Of a DNA stretch of 64,000 nucleotides, positions 52,116 through 60,439 are shown piece by piece. Position 1 is the first letter of the stretch, and each line of letters begins with the position of its first letter. Under the pieces are notes generated by a model. The model was not told the DNA's origin and made no database searches. It saw nothing but the letters and a program-made list of their open reading frames with translations. Source of the stretch: DASRJW01 sp964567755 (lineage in GTDB: Bacteria; Krumholzibacteriota; Krumholzibacteriia; G020349025); assembly GCA_964567755.1 (NCBI GenBank), contig CAZMNW010000035.1:1-64000 (forward strand), read 5' to 3'. Made by a program: the position numbers and the translations under genes.

Positions 52116-53168
52116 ATGTTCCGGCCCGTACCGAGAATCCTCGTGCACGCCGGCCTAGCCGGGCTTGCCGCGGCCTTCTGGTTCCTGGCGTCAGCGCAGG
52201 TCGTGATCGCCCAAGATCGCGACCGCCTGCACGACGAGATCGAACAGACCGACCGCATCCTCGAGCGTGCGCGTGCCGTGGTCGAAGAGCACGGCAACAC
52301 CCGCGCCCGTAACCAACTGCGCTTCGCCTTCCAATTGCAGGAGAACGCCAAGACGATCGAGCTGTCCGCGTATGCGAGCGTCCTCGATCTGCGGCGCAGC
52401 ATCGAGCTCACCCGCCGTGCGCGGCTTCTGGCCGAGCGCGCGGTATACATCGCTTCGCAGCAAGCGCATCTGGAGCAGCGTGCCCAGCAATTGTTGGAGC
52501 GGCTGGATCGCCAGCTCCAGGAGGCCCGGGCGCTAGCAGGCGATGCGCCCGACGCGCGCGTGCTGCGCACGCTCGAGCTCGGGCACCAGCGGCTCGAACG
52601 CGCGCGCGAAGCCTTCCACGAACAGCGCTTTCAGGAAGTCATCGGCATGAGCGTCGAAACCTCGCGCCTGCTCGACGACTTCGTGCGCCCGTCCCCGGCG
52701 CGTCACTTGGAGCGCATGCTCGAGAACACGCGCCACCTGCTCGAGCGTGCCGAAGACGACCTACAAGAGAACTTGCAAGGACTGGAGCTCTTGCAGCGCG
52801 CCGCCACTCTGCTCGACGAAGCCGACGCCAATCTGATCGCGGGGCGCGAGGGCCCGACCGAGCGCTTGCTGCAGCAGGCGCGTGATCTGGTGCTGCGCGC
52901 CATGCGCCTCGGGGAAACCCCGCTCGACGCCGCCGGTGTCGATCTCGTGCTCGAGGAGCTCTCACGCTTCCTCGATCTCACGGCACCGCGAGTGCAGGAA
53001 TCCGGCCGCAACGAGGCGATCACGCTCTTCGAGACCGCACGCACGCACCTTGACCGCGCCCGGACCCTGCGCCTGGAAGGCAAGCTGCACCAAGCGCTCG
53101 AGGAAGCGCGCGTGGCGCGCAACCTGACACGTCGCGCCGCGCAACTCGCCGAAAACCCTGAACCCTGA
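52116..53168 (+). CDS. Periplasmic all-helical (coiled-coil) protein
   Basis: A 350-residue exported protein. The signal peptide (about 1-32, LAGLAAAFWFLASAQVVIAQ) is followed by an almost entirely alpha-helical sequence rich in Arg, Glu, Leu and Gln, with heptad-like stretches (HLEQRAQQLLERLDRQLQEA, RNEAITLFETARTHLDRA). No family is recognised. GGAGAGG precedes the ATG at 52116. It is the first gene behind the sigma-54 promoter, 49 nt ahead of a barrel gene, so it may form a periplasmic partner of that barrel. Confidence 0.75.
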   Translation: MFRPVPRILVHAGLAGLAAAFWFLASAQVVIAQDRDRLHDEIEQTDRILERARAVVEEHGNTRARNQLRFAFQLQENAKTIELSAYASVLDLRRSIELTRRARLLAERAVYIASQQAHLEQRAQQLLERLDRQLQEARALAGDAPDARVLRTLELGHQRLERAREAFHEQRFQEVIGMSVETSRLLDDFVRPSPARHLERMLENTRHLLERAEDDLQENLQGLELLQRAATLLDEADANLIAGREGPTERLLQQARDLVLRAMRLGETPLDAAGVDLVLEELSRFLDLTAPRVQESGRNEAITLFETARTHLDRARTLRLEGKLHQALEEARVARNLTRRAAQLAENPEP

Positions 53169-53172
53169 AACT

Positions 53173-53188
53173 CGGGCCGAAGGGCCCG
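53173..53188. repeat. Intercistronic hairpin CGGGCC-GAAG-GGCCCG
   Basis: A perfect 6-bp stem with a GNRA-like GAAG loop (53173-53188), just after the stop of the helical protein gene and before the barrel gene. No T-run; possible mRNA-stability or attenuation element. Confidence 0.4.
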
Positions 53189-53217
53189 GATGGCCCGATT
53201 CTCCCGCGGAGCAGCGC

Positions 53218-54456
53218 ATGCGTGTCCATCTCGCCGCTCCACTCCTTCTCGGCGCTTTGATCGCAGGCGATGCGTCGGCGCAATCCGCCGCGAGGTGGCG
53301 CCTGCGCTCGAGCGCTGCCATTGCCTACGACTCCTTCGGTCAGAGCTACACGATCGCAGACAAGGACACGCTCGACCTGATCGACGAGCTGAGCGGGAGG
53401 ATCGTCCTCGGCCTCGAGCGCCAAGGTCGAACCTGGTTCGAGCTCGCCAACAGTCTGTCCATCGGGCAGGAGGCGACACGCGACGATGTACATCTCGGCC
53501 TGCGACGGCGCGGCCAGGACCTCGACCTCATGCTCGTCGACGATCTGCACGTGAAGGCATGGCGCGACTTGTCGCAGTACGCACTCTCCAGTGACTATGT
53601 GAGCAACACGGCGCGCCTCACCGCCGTTCTCTGGCCGCAGCGCCCGTGGCGATTGCGCCTGACGGAACGCGTCGAAAGTGCGCGTTTCGAGCAGCGGACG
53701 CGCTACAACTACGACTACGTCCGCAATGACTTGGGCGGTGAGATCGAACGGCGGTGGGGAGTGTTCTCCTCCCTGCGTGCCGGCTATGCCTGGGGCGCGG
53801 CCCAAGTTCCCGATTCCAGCGCCATCGATGCGCGCACCCACCGTCTGAGCACCGGCTGGATTCAAGAGCTCGGCGTCCACACCCTGACCTGGGAGCAGAC
53901 GCTCGAGCGCCGGCGGTACCGCGACTCGGAAACTCGCAGCCCGTACTTGGATTATCAGGGCACGCTGACGGCGAGCGCCGCGCTCGGAAGCGTGGTGCGG
54001 CTGCGTCCAGCGTATCGCGCTCTCGTCATCGACTACGATCATCCGGACAGCGTGTACGCCAATGCCAGCGAGCAATCGATCGAGCTGCTCGTAGAAGGTG
54101 AATGGAACGAGCGCACGACCCTGGGCGCGGGACCGCGCGGCGAGTTTCGCCGCACCGAGAACGTTTTCGACCGTCCCTACGATCAATGGGGAGTCAAAGG
54201 CACGATCTCCTACCTGGCCGGCTCGGCGTTGTGGGTGCAGTTCTCGAACGAGGTGGGCGTGCGCAGGTATCGCGCCGGGACGGCGCTGCTCACCGACTAT
54301 CTCTACAATTGGACGACTCTCATCCTCTCGGCGCGCCTCCCCCCGCGCCTGACCTTCGATCTCTTCTTCAGCCTCGAGCCCGAAGATCACGACGATGATC
54401 GCAACGACACCACCACGATCCTGGTGTCGACGGCGCTGACACTCGCGCTGCACTGA
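53218..54456 (+). CDS. Outer-membrane beta-barrel protein of unknown function
   Basis: A 412-residue protein with a signal peptide (about 1-21, LLLGALIAGDASAQ). The mature part consists of alternating polar/hydrophobic strands with many Arg, Tyr and Trp, for example RTWFELANSLSI, WRLRLTERVESARFEQRTRY and LTDYLYNWTTLILSARL, as in 12- to 16-strand barrels. The C-terminal residue is His rather than the usual aromatic. It lies in the sigma-54-controlled unit with the helical protein. The function may be transport or surface anchoring; neither is shown. Confidence 0.75.
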   Translation: MRVHLAAPLLLGALIAGDASAQSAARWRLRSSAAIAYDSFGQSYTIADKDTLDLIDELSGRIVLGLERQGRTWFELANSLSIGQEATRDDVHLGLRRRGQDLDLMLVDDLHVKAWRDLSQYALSSDYVSNTARLTAVLWPQRPWRLRLTERVESARFEQRTRYNYDYVRNDLGGEIERRWGVFSSLRAGYAWGAAQVPDSSAIDARTHRLSTGWIQELGVHTLTWEQTLERRRYRDSETRSPYLDYQGTLTASAALGSVVRLRPAYRALVIDYDHPDSVYANASEQSIELLVEGEWNERTTLGAGPRGEFRRTENVFDRPYDQWGVKGTISYLAGSALWVQFSNEVGVRRYRAGTALLTDYLYNWTTLILSARLPPRLTFDLFFSLEPEDHDDDRNDTTTILVSTALTLALH

Positions 54457-54495
54457 CTCGAACCATGCGGTGGGACATCGGCATGGTCAGCCGTT

Positions 54496-55806
54496 TCACG
54501 AGTCGAGGACCACGACTTTGCGCGTCGACGTACTTCCGGCCCGCGTGAGACGCAGGATGTAGACGCCGCGAGGCAGCGCCCGTCCGCTCTGGTCCTGGCC
54601 GTTCCATTCCAGCCGATGTGGGCCGGCGGACAACGTGCCGTCCTGCAATCGCCGGACGCGCCGGCCTGCCACGTCGTAGAGATCGAGGGTGACGCGAGCT
54701 GGCACGGCGAGTTCGATGGCCATCACTGCGCCCGGCTTCAGAGGGTTCGGGGTCGAAAAGGAGGACTCCAATTGCACCGCGGGCAGCACCATGATGCCGT
54801 TCGGCTCCGCGAAGACGACTCCCGGTGTCGCTTCGAGATCGGCCGCAAGCTGCTCGGGGTTGCCGCCGATCGGCAGCAGGAACAAGAAGCTCTTCGACCA
54901 GTCGGTCAAGGGGATCGTTCTCCCGTCCCGCGTCGTGTGCAGTGTGTCGGCCAGGTCGAAGCACGGAAAAGCCTTGGACACCACTTGCACGGCATGACGC
55001 CGGAGAACGATCTCGATCTCAGGGACGAGGATGCGAGTCTCGTCGAGAGGTGCATAGGTGCGTCCAGGTGGGAAATCGATGGTCGTGCGCCGTGAGAGCA
55101 TGGCGATCACTTCGCGGGATGGATCGCTGGGAGCGCGGTCGGGGAGCGGCGGTGGCTCGACTTCCTTGTTGATCGCCGCCACGAAGAGCGCGGGGTCGCG
55201 ATCGCAGTCTTCGACCGGAATCGAAGGCGGCCCGGCTTGCGTGCAGGACGGAGGAATGTGCGCAGAGACGCACCACTTGAAATACTGTGGCACGTTGCAC
55301 TGCAACAGAAGAGCACACGGGTGCATCCTGTTGCTGGGATTCGTGCGGCGCTTGAGCCACAGGTCCGTTGGCGCGCCACCCAGGTTGGCGACGACGATCG
55401 TGCCGAGTAGGACCTTACCGGTGACCGGATCGGGCGCCTGGCAGGCGGGAAAGACCATTGTCGTGCCGGAAGCGTCGGACAGGTCACCGGGACGCGTGTC
55501 GATGGGATCACCGATGACGATCGTCGGTCCAGCCGGCTGGAAGGACAGACTCCAGCCCTCCGGAGAACGCACTTCGACCCGGAACTCAGCGCCCGCGATC
55601 CCATCCGCCGTGGGACCGACCGGCGTTGCGAGGACGTACAGGGTGCCAGCGGTTCCGACATCGATCGTGGCGCAGGTGGTTGTCCCGGCGGCATCGGCAT
55701 ACACGCCGATGTGCCCGTAGTCCGACGCGACACCCCCTTGTGCCCAAAGAGTGTGGCTGTACGAGACCACAGCGAGAGCAGCGCAGATTCCATGTAAGAG
55801 CTTCAC
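54496..55806 (-). CDS. Secreted protein with S8-propeptide-like segment and C-terminal FlgD-like Ig domain
   Basis: A 436-residue exported protein. The start is the GTG at 55806 (GAGATACC upstream), beginning a signal peptide (LLHGICAALAVVSYSHTLWA). The N-terminal half is beta-rich and Cys-containing, of the type with SDYGHIGVYAD and CATIDVGTAG. A segment LAADLEATPGVVFAEPN resembles the end of subtilisin-type propeptides, but no protease domain follows. The last 80 residues (TPNPLKPGAVMAIEL, GRRVRRL, RGVYILRL) form the FlgD-like Ig domain. Function unknown. Confidence 0.72.
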   Translation of the reverse strand: MKLLHGICAALAVVSYSHTLWAQGGVASDYGHIGVYADAAGTTTCATIDVGTAGTLYVLATPVGPTADGIAGAEFRVEVRSPEGWSLSFQPAGPTIVIGDPIDTRPGDLSDASGTTMVFPACQAPDPVTGKVLLGTIVVANLGGAPTDLWLKRRTNPSNRMHPCALLLQCNVPQYFKWCVSAHIPPSCTQAGPPSIPVEDCDRDPALFVAAINKEVEPPPLPDRAPSDPSREVIAMLSRRTTIDFPPGRTYAPLDETRILVPEIEIVLRRHAVQVVSKAFPCFDLADTLHTTRDGRTIPLTDWSKSFLFLLPIGGNPEQLAADLEATPGVVFAEPNGIMVLPAVQLESSFSTPNPLKPGAVMAIELAVPARVTLDLYDVAGRRVRRLQDGTLSAGPHRLEWNGQDQSGRALPRGVYILRLTRAGSTSTRKVVVLDS

Positions 55807-55840
55807 GGTATCTCGTCCCGAATCAGCGACCGCAACCGCA

Positions 55841-55869
55841 AGAGTAAGAGACCCCTGAGTTCTCTTCAA
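55841..55869 (-). promoter_or_regulatory. Promoter of the FlgD-Ig secreted-protein gene
   Basis: TTGAAG (55864-55869), a 17-nt spacer and TACTCT (55841-55846) on the reverse strand, about 35 nt upstream of the GTG start. Confidence 0.45.
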
Positions 55870-55953
55870 GCGACAGAAATGGTCGGTTGTGGCCGGATCC
55901 TCACAAGGCCGGGCGAGCGTGCGCGACCTGCTGAAGGAATCGATCGCCAGGGC

Positions 55954-55983
55954 TTGGAGCCGATCACCGGATCCTGGCATACT
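55954..55983 (+). promoter_or_regulatory. Extended -10 promoter of the epimerase gene
   Basis: TTGGAG (55954-55959), an 18-nt spacer and TGG-CATACT (hexamer 55978-55983), about 75 nt upstream of the start codon. Confidence 0.45.
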
Positions 55984-56063
55984 CCAGCCTCAATCAACGT
56001 CCCGTCGGAACACGGCCGAACACCCTCGCCACCGTGCGCCGGACGTGCGGTAAGGGAGATGGG

Positions 56064-56534
56064 ATGCCCGAAAAGATCCAGAAGATCGACCACATCGGCA
56101 TTGTCGTGCCCGATCTGGAGGCGGCGATTCAGATCTACACCGCGCTCTTCGGCGTGGGCCCGACCTCTGTCGAGGAGGTCGCGGATCAGAAAGTACGCGC
56201 TGCGTTTTTCCAGGCCGGGGAATCTCAGATCGAATTGCTGTGCCCGACGGCCCCGGACAGTCCCATCTCCGGCTGGCTCGCCAAGCGCGGGGGTGGCATC
56301 CATCATCTGTGCCTGTCCGTCCCCGACATCGAACGGGCGCTCGCGGCGCTCGCCGCCCTCGGCATGCCATTGATCGACTCCGCGCCGCGAATCGGCGCGC
56401 ACGGCAAGCGCATCGCATTCGTGCATCCGAAAGGTCTCGGTGGCGTCTTGCTCGAGCTTTCCGAGGACCCGCGCTCCGGTTGCGGCACCCACCCGCGCGG
56501 CCCGCACGCCGGATCCACTGGTGCGCGCAGCTGA
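56064..56534 (+). CDS. mce: Methylmalonyl-CoA epimerase
   Basis: A 156-residue VOC-fold enzyme interconverting (R)- and (S)-methylmalonyl-CoA, for propionate or odd-chain metabolism. KIDHIGIVVPDLEAAI, QIELLCP, GGGIHHLCLSVPDIE and GGVLLELSE hold the His/Gln/His/Glu metal ligands in family order. Start ATG 56064, with AGGGAG upstream. Methylmalonyl-CoA mutase is not in the window. Confidence 0.92.
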   Translation: MPEKIQKIDHIGIVVPDLEAAIQIYTALFGVGPTSVEEVADQKVRAAFFQAGESQIELLCPTAPDSPISGWLAKRGGGIHHLCLSVPDIERALAALAALGMPLIDSAPRIGAHGKRIAFVHPKGLGGVLLELSEDPRSGCGTHPRGPHAGSTGARS

Positions 56535-56653
56535 GTCGGCGGCCGACGAGGTGTCCCAACGGCTCGTCCAGCATCCGTTGCCGCTCTGTCGCGGCACCGA
56601 ATGCGTGTGATAGTCTGTGACGATAGCTCGTGTTGCGAGATCTCGGAGGAATC

Positions 56654-57226
56654 GTGAGCCACGGAGCGAACTCCCAGGCTGGACTGGCACCGATGCTACG
56701 CGGGCTCGATACGGCCACGGCCGCGCTGGATGCGGCATCCATCTGCGCCGGCGTGAAGTCCGTCCTCATGCAAGAATTGAGTCGGGTGACCGTGCCGGCA
56801 GCCTACCTCCAACCCGTGCCCACGGGTTACGCCCGGCGATGCTTGTACAAGGATCCCAAAGGTCGCTTCAGCGTCGTGATCATGGTCTGGGCCCCGGGAC
56901 AAGGCACGCCGCTTCACGATCACGCCGGCCATTGGTGCGTCGAGTGCGTCTACGACGGCAAGATCCGCGTCCGGTCTTTCGAGCGCGAAGCCGAGGATTC
57001 GGGACGGATCTGCTTCCGCGAACGCCAATCGGTGGTCTCGGGCGTTGGCGACGCCGGCGCGCTCATCCCACCCTACGAGTACCATTCCATCGACAACCCC
57101 TTCGACATCCAGGCCGTGACCATCCACGTCTACGAAGGGGAAATCACCTGGTGCCACGCATTCGAACCGCTGGAAGAAGCCGGTTGGTTCCAACCGCAGC
57201 GGCACGAGCTCGGGTACACCGTGTGA
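56654..57226 (+). CDS. Cysteine dioxygenase-like cupin enzyme
   Basis: A 190-residue protein of the type I cysteine dioxygenase (thiol dioxygenase) superfamily. TPLHDHAGHWCVECVYDGKI gives the His-x-His iron ligands and a Cys placed as in the Cys-Tyr cross-link region; the third His lies in PPYEYHSIDNP. The substrate could be cysteine or 3-mercaptopropionate. Start GTG 56654, with GGAGGA 3 nt upstream. It follows mce by 119 nt. Confidence 0.85.
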   Translation: MSHGANSQAGLAPMLRGLDTATAALDAASICAGVKSVLMQELSRVTVPAAYLQPVPTGYARRCLYKDPKGRFSVVIMVWAPGQGTPLHDHAGHWCVECVYDGKIRVRSFEREAEDSGRICFRERQSVVSGVGDAGALIPPYEYHSIDNPFDIQAVTIHVYEGEITWCHAFEPLEEAGWFQPQRHELGYTV

Positions 57227-57252
57227 CCGTGGCCGGCCTCGTGCCGCACGGC

Positions 57253-57619
57253 ATGGCGCATGGTGTGGAATTCCACTCCTCGACGACGTGGACAGGGCCG
57301 CCGCCGGGTGGTGGATCGAGGGAAGCTCACCTGCACAGCCGTCACCTGCCGCGTTTCGCGATCCTGCACGCGATTGGCCTGGCCGCCATCCTCGCGGCGG
57401 CCTGCTTGATTCCCGGGGCAGCCCGCGCGCAAGATGAACCCCCTTATCCACATGTGGCTAACGTCTACTTGTCGACCAGAGTCGACGAGACGACGATCCG
57501 TGTGCTCGCGCAGGGATGTAGTCGTTCTCAGTGACATTTGGACCGCCGCACAGCTCGACCAACCCCATCTCACCACCCCTCGTGATCACGACGTGCGCAA
57601 GATCGTCCTGGCGCGATAG
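57253..57619 (+). pseudogene. Frameshifted, truncated remnant of a secreted protein
   Basis: The frame from ATG 57253 encodes a signal peptide (ILHAIGLAAILAAACLIPGA, about 57354-57430) and a mature start PPYPHVANVYLSTRVDETTI, then ends in a spurious GCSRSQ at 57534. In the +1 frame the sense continues as RRDVVVLSDIWTAAQLDQ to a stop at 57619. Joined by removing one base near 57515-57520, the two halves read as one smooth N-terminus of a secreted protein. The downstream domain is missing. The remaining 57620-57872 shows nothing coding. Confidence 0.55.
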
Positions 57620-57872
57620 TGCGCGACGGACGCACGGAACGGGCCCTCCGAGCCGCGACCCGTCGCACCGATTTCAATCGACCCCGCGACTCGATGGATT
57701 GAGGCGGTGAATCGGACCTGCGCGATCGGGAAAGAGCAGGCGGCATCCGACGCGCGATGCAGAACTTTCACGACCGCCGCGGACTTGTATTCCAGCAGCG
57801 TTGGATCGAAATTCCAATTGGTGGGGAACTCTTGCGGCGCCCCAGATCTCGGCCTCAACGAAAGGTCGTGCC

Positions 57873-59315
57873 ATGGCCACCAAGCTCACGCCCAGTGCCC
57901 AGTACTCCATCACCATGCGACTCGAGGTTCCGCACCAACCGGGTTGGATCGCCAAGATCAGCGTCGCCATCGCCAAGATCGGCGGCGCCATCCACGCCAT
58001 CGATCTGGTGCAGATTCGCGACGGCAACAGCCTGCGCGACTGGTCCATCGAGTGTGCCTCCAAAGAACAGTCCGAGGAGATTCTCGAGACCATCCGATCC
58101 ATGCCAGGAGTGCAGCTCCACAGCGTCTCCGACAACACGTTTCTGATGCACATCGGCGGCAAGCTGGAGGTGACTTCCAAGGTGGCGCTCAAAACACGCG
58201 CCAACCTCTCCATGGCCTACACGCCCGGAGTCGCGCGCGTTTGCCAAGCCATTCACCTGGACCCGAAGGCGTCTTTGAACCTGACAATTCGCAAGAACTG
58301 CATCGCCGTGGTCTCGGATGGCAGCGCCGTTCTCGGCCTCGGCAACATCGGGGCTGCCGCCGCCATGCCGGTCATGGAGGGAAAAGCCATCCTGTTCAAG
58401 GAATTCGGCGGCGTCGACGCCTTCCCCTTGTGCATTGCGACCCAGGATCCGGAAAACATCATCTCCTTCTGCAAGTGGATCGCTCCAACCTTCGGCGGCA
58501 TCAACCTCGAGGACATTTCGGCGCCCCGATGCTTCCACATCGAAGAGCGCCTGCAGCAAGAGCTGGACATCCCGGTCTTCCACGACGACCAGCATGGAAC
58601 GGCGGTGGTGGTGCTAGCGGGGCTGATGAATGCGCTCCGTCTCGTGGACAAGAAGCCGGAAGCGATGAAGGTAGTCGTCGCCGGCGCGGGCGCCTCCGGG
58701 ATCGCTTGCACCAAGACGCTCAAGGAGTTCGGCATTGGCAACCTGGTGGTTTGCGACACGCACGGCGCCATTCATGCGGGACGCGATGTCGGGCGCAACC
58801 CGGCGAAGCAATGGCTGATCGAACACACGAACCCAGAACGCGAGCACGGTTCGATCCGCGACGTGATCGAGGGTGCCGACATGTTCCTGGGGTTGGCGGC
58901 GCCGGGGCTGTTGACTCGACGCGATGTCATGAAGATGAACAAGGATCCGATCGTGTTCGCCATGAGCAACCCGGTGCCCGAAATCATGCCGGAAGAGGTT
59001 CATGACATCGTGGCCATCATGGCCACGGGAAGGAGCGACTACCCGAACCAGATCAACAACGTGCTGGCGTTCCCGGGGATCTTCCGCGGCGCGCTCGACG
59101 CCCGAGCTGGAGTGATCAACCAGACCATGATGCACGCCGCCGCCGAGGCAATTGCCGCGGCCATTCCGACCGCGGACATCGCTCCCGACTACATCATCCC
59201 GAGCGTTTTCAACCGGCAGGTGGCGAAGGATGTCGCCGCAGCCGTGGTGCGCGCGGCGCACAAGACGCATGTGTCCCATCGGCAGCCGAAGGGCACGAGT
59301 CTCTATCACGCTTGA
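57873..59315 (+). CDS. NAD(P)-dependent malic enzyme with N-terminal ACT domain
   Basis: A 480-residue enzyme converting malate to pyruvate and CO2. Residues about 8-90 form an ACT regulatory domain (SITMRLEVPHQPGWIAKIS). The catalytic part has AYTPGVARVCQAI, VSDGSAVLGLGNIG, FPLCIATQDPENI, FHDDQHGTAVVVLAG and VVVAGAGASGIA (NAD binding). Start ATG 57873, with AAGG 8 nt upstream. The ACT domain suggests allosteric control, perhaps by an amino acid. It converges on the agmatinase-family gene 7 nt away. Confidence 0.93.
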   Translation: MATKLTPSAQYSITMRLEVPHQPGWIAKISVAIAKIGGAIHAIDLVQIRDGNSLRDWSIECASKEQSEEILETIRSMPGVQLHSVSDNTFLMHIGGKLEVTSKVALKTRANLSMAYTPGVARVCQAIHLDPKASLNLTIRKNCIAVVSDGSAVLGLGNIGAAAAMPVMEGKAILFKEFGGVDAFPLCIATQDPENIISFCKWIAPTFGGINLEDISAPRCFHIEERLQQELDIPVFHDDQHGTAVVVLAGLMNALRLVDKKPEAMKVVVAGAGASGIACTKTLKEFGIGNLVVCDTHGAIHAGRDVGRNPAKQWLIEHTNPEREHGSIRDVIEGADMFLGLAAPGLLTRRDVMKMNKDPIVFAMSNPVPEIMPEEVHDIVAIMATGRSDYPNQINNVLAFPGIFRGALDARAGVINQTMMHAAAEAIAAAIPTADIAPDYIIPSVFNRQVAKDVAAAVVRAAHKTHVSHRQPKGTSLYHA

Positions 59316-59322
59316 GCGCAGG

Positions 59323-60345
59323 TCAGAGATTCTGCGAGCGCAGCGCCCAGCCGATGAGCTTGTAGAGCAGGCGCGCGGCCACATTGCCGTCCCACTCCGA
59401 GCCGTCCGCTGCGGGCGCCACTTCGACGAGATCGAAGCCCACGATCCGGCGTCCCGTGCCGGCGAGCGCCGACAGCACGTAGCAGGCCTCTTGAAACGAC
59501 AGCCCCCCGGGGACGGGCGTTCCGGTGTGCGGGCAGAGAACGGGATCGAGTCCATCGATGTCGAAGGAAACGTAAACCTCGCGCGGCAAGTCCGAGAGCA
59601 TGCGCTCCACCTGCTGCCCCCATGACAAGCCGCCGAAACGCTCCCGCGCCAGCTCGGCATCGTACCAAGTGTGCACGCGCCCGGGGAAAGCCTCGATGCG
59701 TTCGTGCTCCTCTTCGCAGAGATCGCGGATGCCGACTTGTACGAGCTTCGATACGGCCGGAATGCGCCGCAGCACGTTCTCCATGATGGACGCATGCGAC
59801 CATTCGAAGCCCGAGTAGGCGCGGCGCAGATCGGCGTGGGCATCGAAGTGCAAGATGCCGAGCCCGGGATGACGGGCCGCATGCGCGGCGACGGCTCCGA
59901 AGGCAACCGAGTGATCCCCGCCCAACACGCCAACGAGCTTGCCGGCGTCGAGCCAATGCTGCGCCGTGGACTGCACGTACGCGTTCATGCGCTCCGACAG
60001 TGCGTCGACGCGCGTCCTCGCCTCATGCAGGTCGACGCCTGCATCCGCACTCATGATCGCGCGTGCCGCTCGCTGCGCCTCGTCGTTCCAGCGCCTGAGG
60101 TCGGCCAATTCCGGCAGCAGCGCGATCCCGGAGGCGTAAGGCCGTCCCGTTTCGACGTCGAAGAGATCCACCTGCCGGCTGGCTTGCAGAATCGCGCGCG
60201 GCCCATCGACCGTGCCGCCGCCGTAGGAGGTCGTGGCTTCCCACGGCACGGGCACGAGGACGACACGAGCGTCTTCCGGCCGGTCCAGTAAACCGAAGAT
60301 TCCCGAATCGGGGCGGGCGGCGGCGTTGGGATCGAGCGGTTTCAT
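59323..60345 (-). CDS. Agmatinase/arginase family ureohydrolase
   Basis: A 340-residue manganese enzyme. VGVLGGDHSVAFG, ILHFDAHADLRRAY and VYVSFDIDGLDP contain the His and Asp ligands of the binuclear metal site. Agmatinase is the commonest member, but guanidinobutyrase or formimidoylglutamase cannot be excluded. No Shine-Dalgarno precedes the ATG, and the -10-like TACCCT lies only 7 nt upstream, so the mRNA may be leaderless. Confidence 0.88.
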   Translation of the reverse strand: MKPLDPNAAARPDSGIFGLLDRPEDARVVLVPVPWEATTSYGGGTVDGPRAILQASRQVDLFDVETGRPYASGIALLPELADLRRWNDEAQRAARAIMSADAGVDLHEARTRVDALSERMNAYVQSTAQHWLDAGKLVGVLGGDHSVAFGAVAAHAARHPGLGILHFDAHADLRRAYSGFEWSHASIMENVLRRIPAVSKLVQVGIRDLCEEEHERIEAFPGRVHTWYDAELARERFGGLSWGQQVERMLSDLPREVYVSFDIDGLDPVLCPHTGTPVPGGLSFQEACYVLSALAGTGRRIVGFDLVEVAPAADGSEWDGNVAARLLYKLIGWALRSQNL

Positions 60346-60352
60346 CGCTTGC

Positions 60353-60361
60353 AGGGTACCA
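60353..60361 (-). promoter_or_regulatory. Possible extended -10 (TGG-TACCCT) next to the agmatinase-family start
   Basis: TACCCT at 60353-60358 on the reverse strand with TGG before it. The predicted start site would coincide with the ATG at 60343-60345. Confidence 0.3.
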
Positions 60362-60439
60362 TGCGGCGGCGAGGCGTCGAATCAGAGGCACAGCGCGGGA
60401 GGACGTCGAGGGCGGCACCACCATCCCGCATGCAATCCT

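Noticed and set aside
57579..57588. Palindrome CGTGATCACG as an operator of the malic enzyme gene
   Set aside because: A single 10-nt palindrome inside the pseudogene remnant, almost 300 nt from the gene, with no promoter nearby; not distinguishable from chance.
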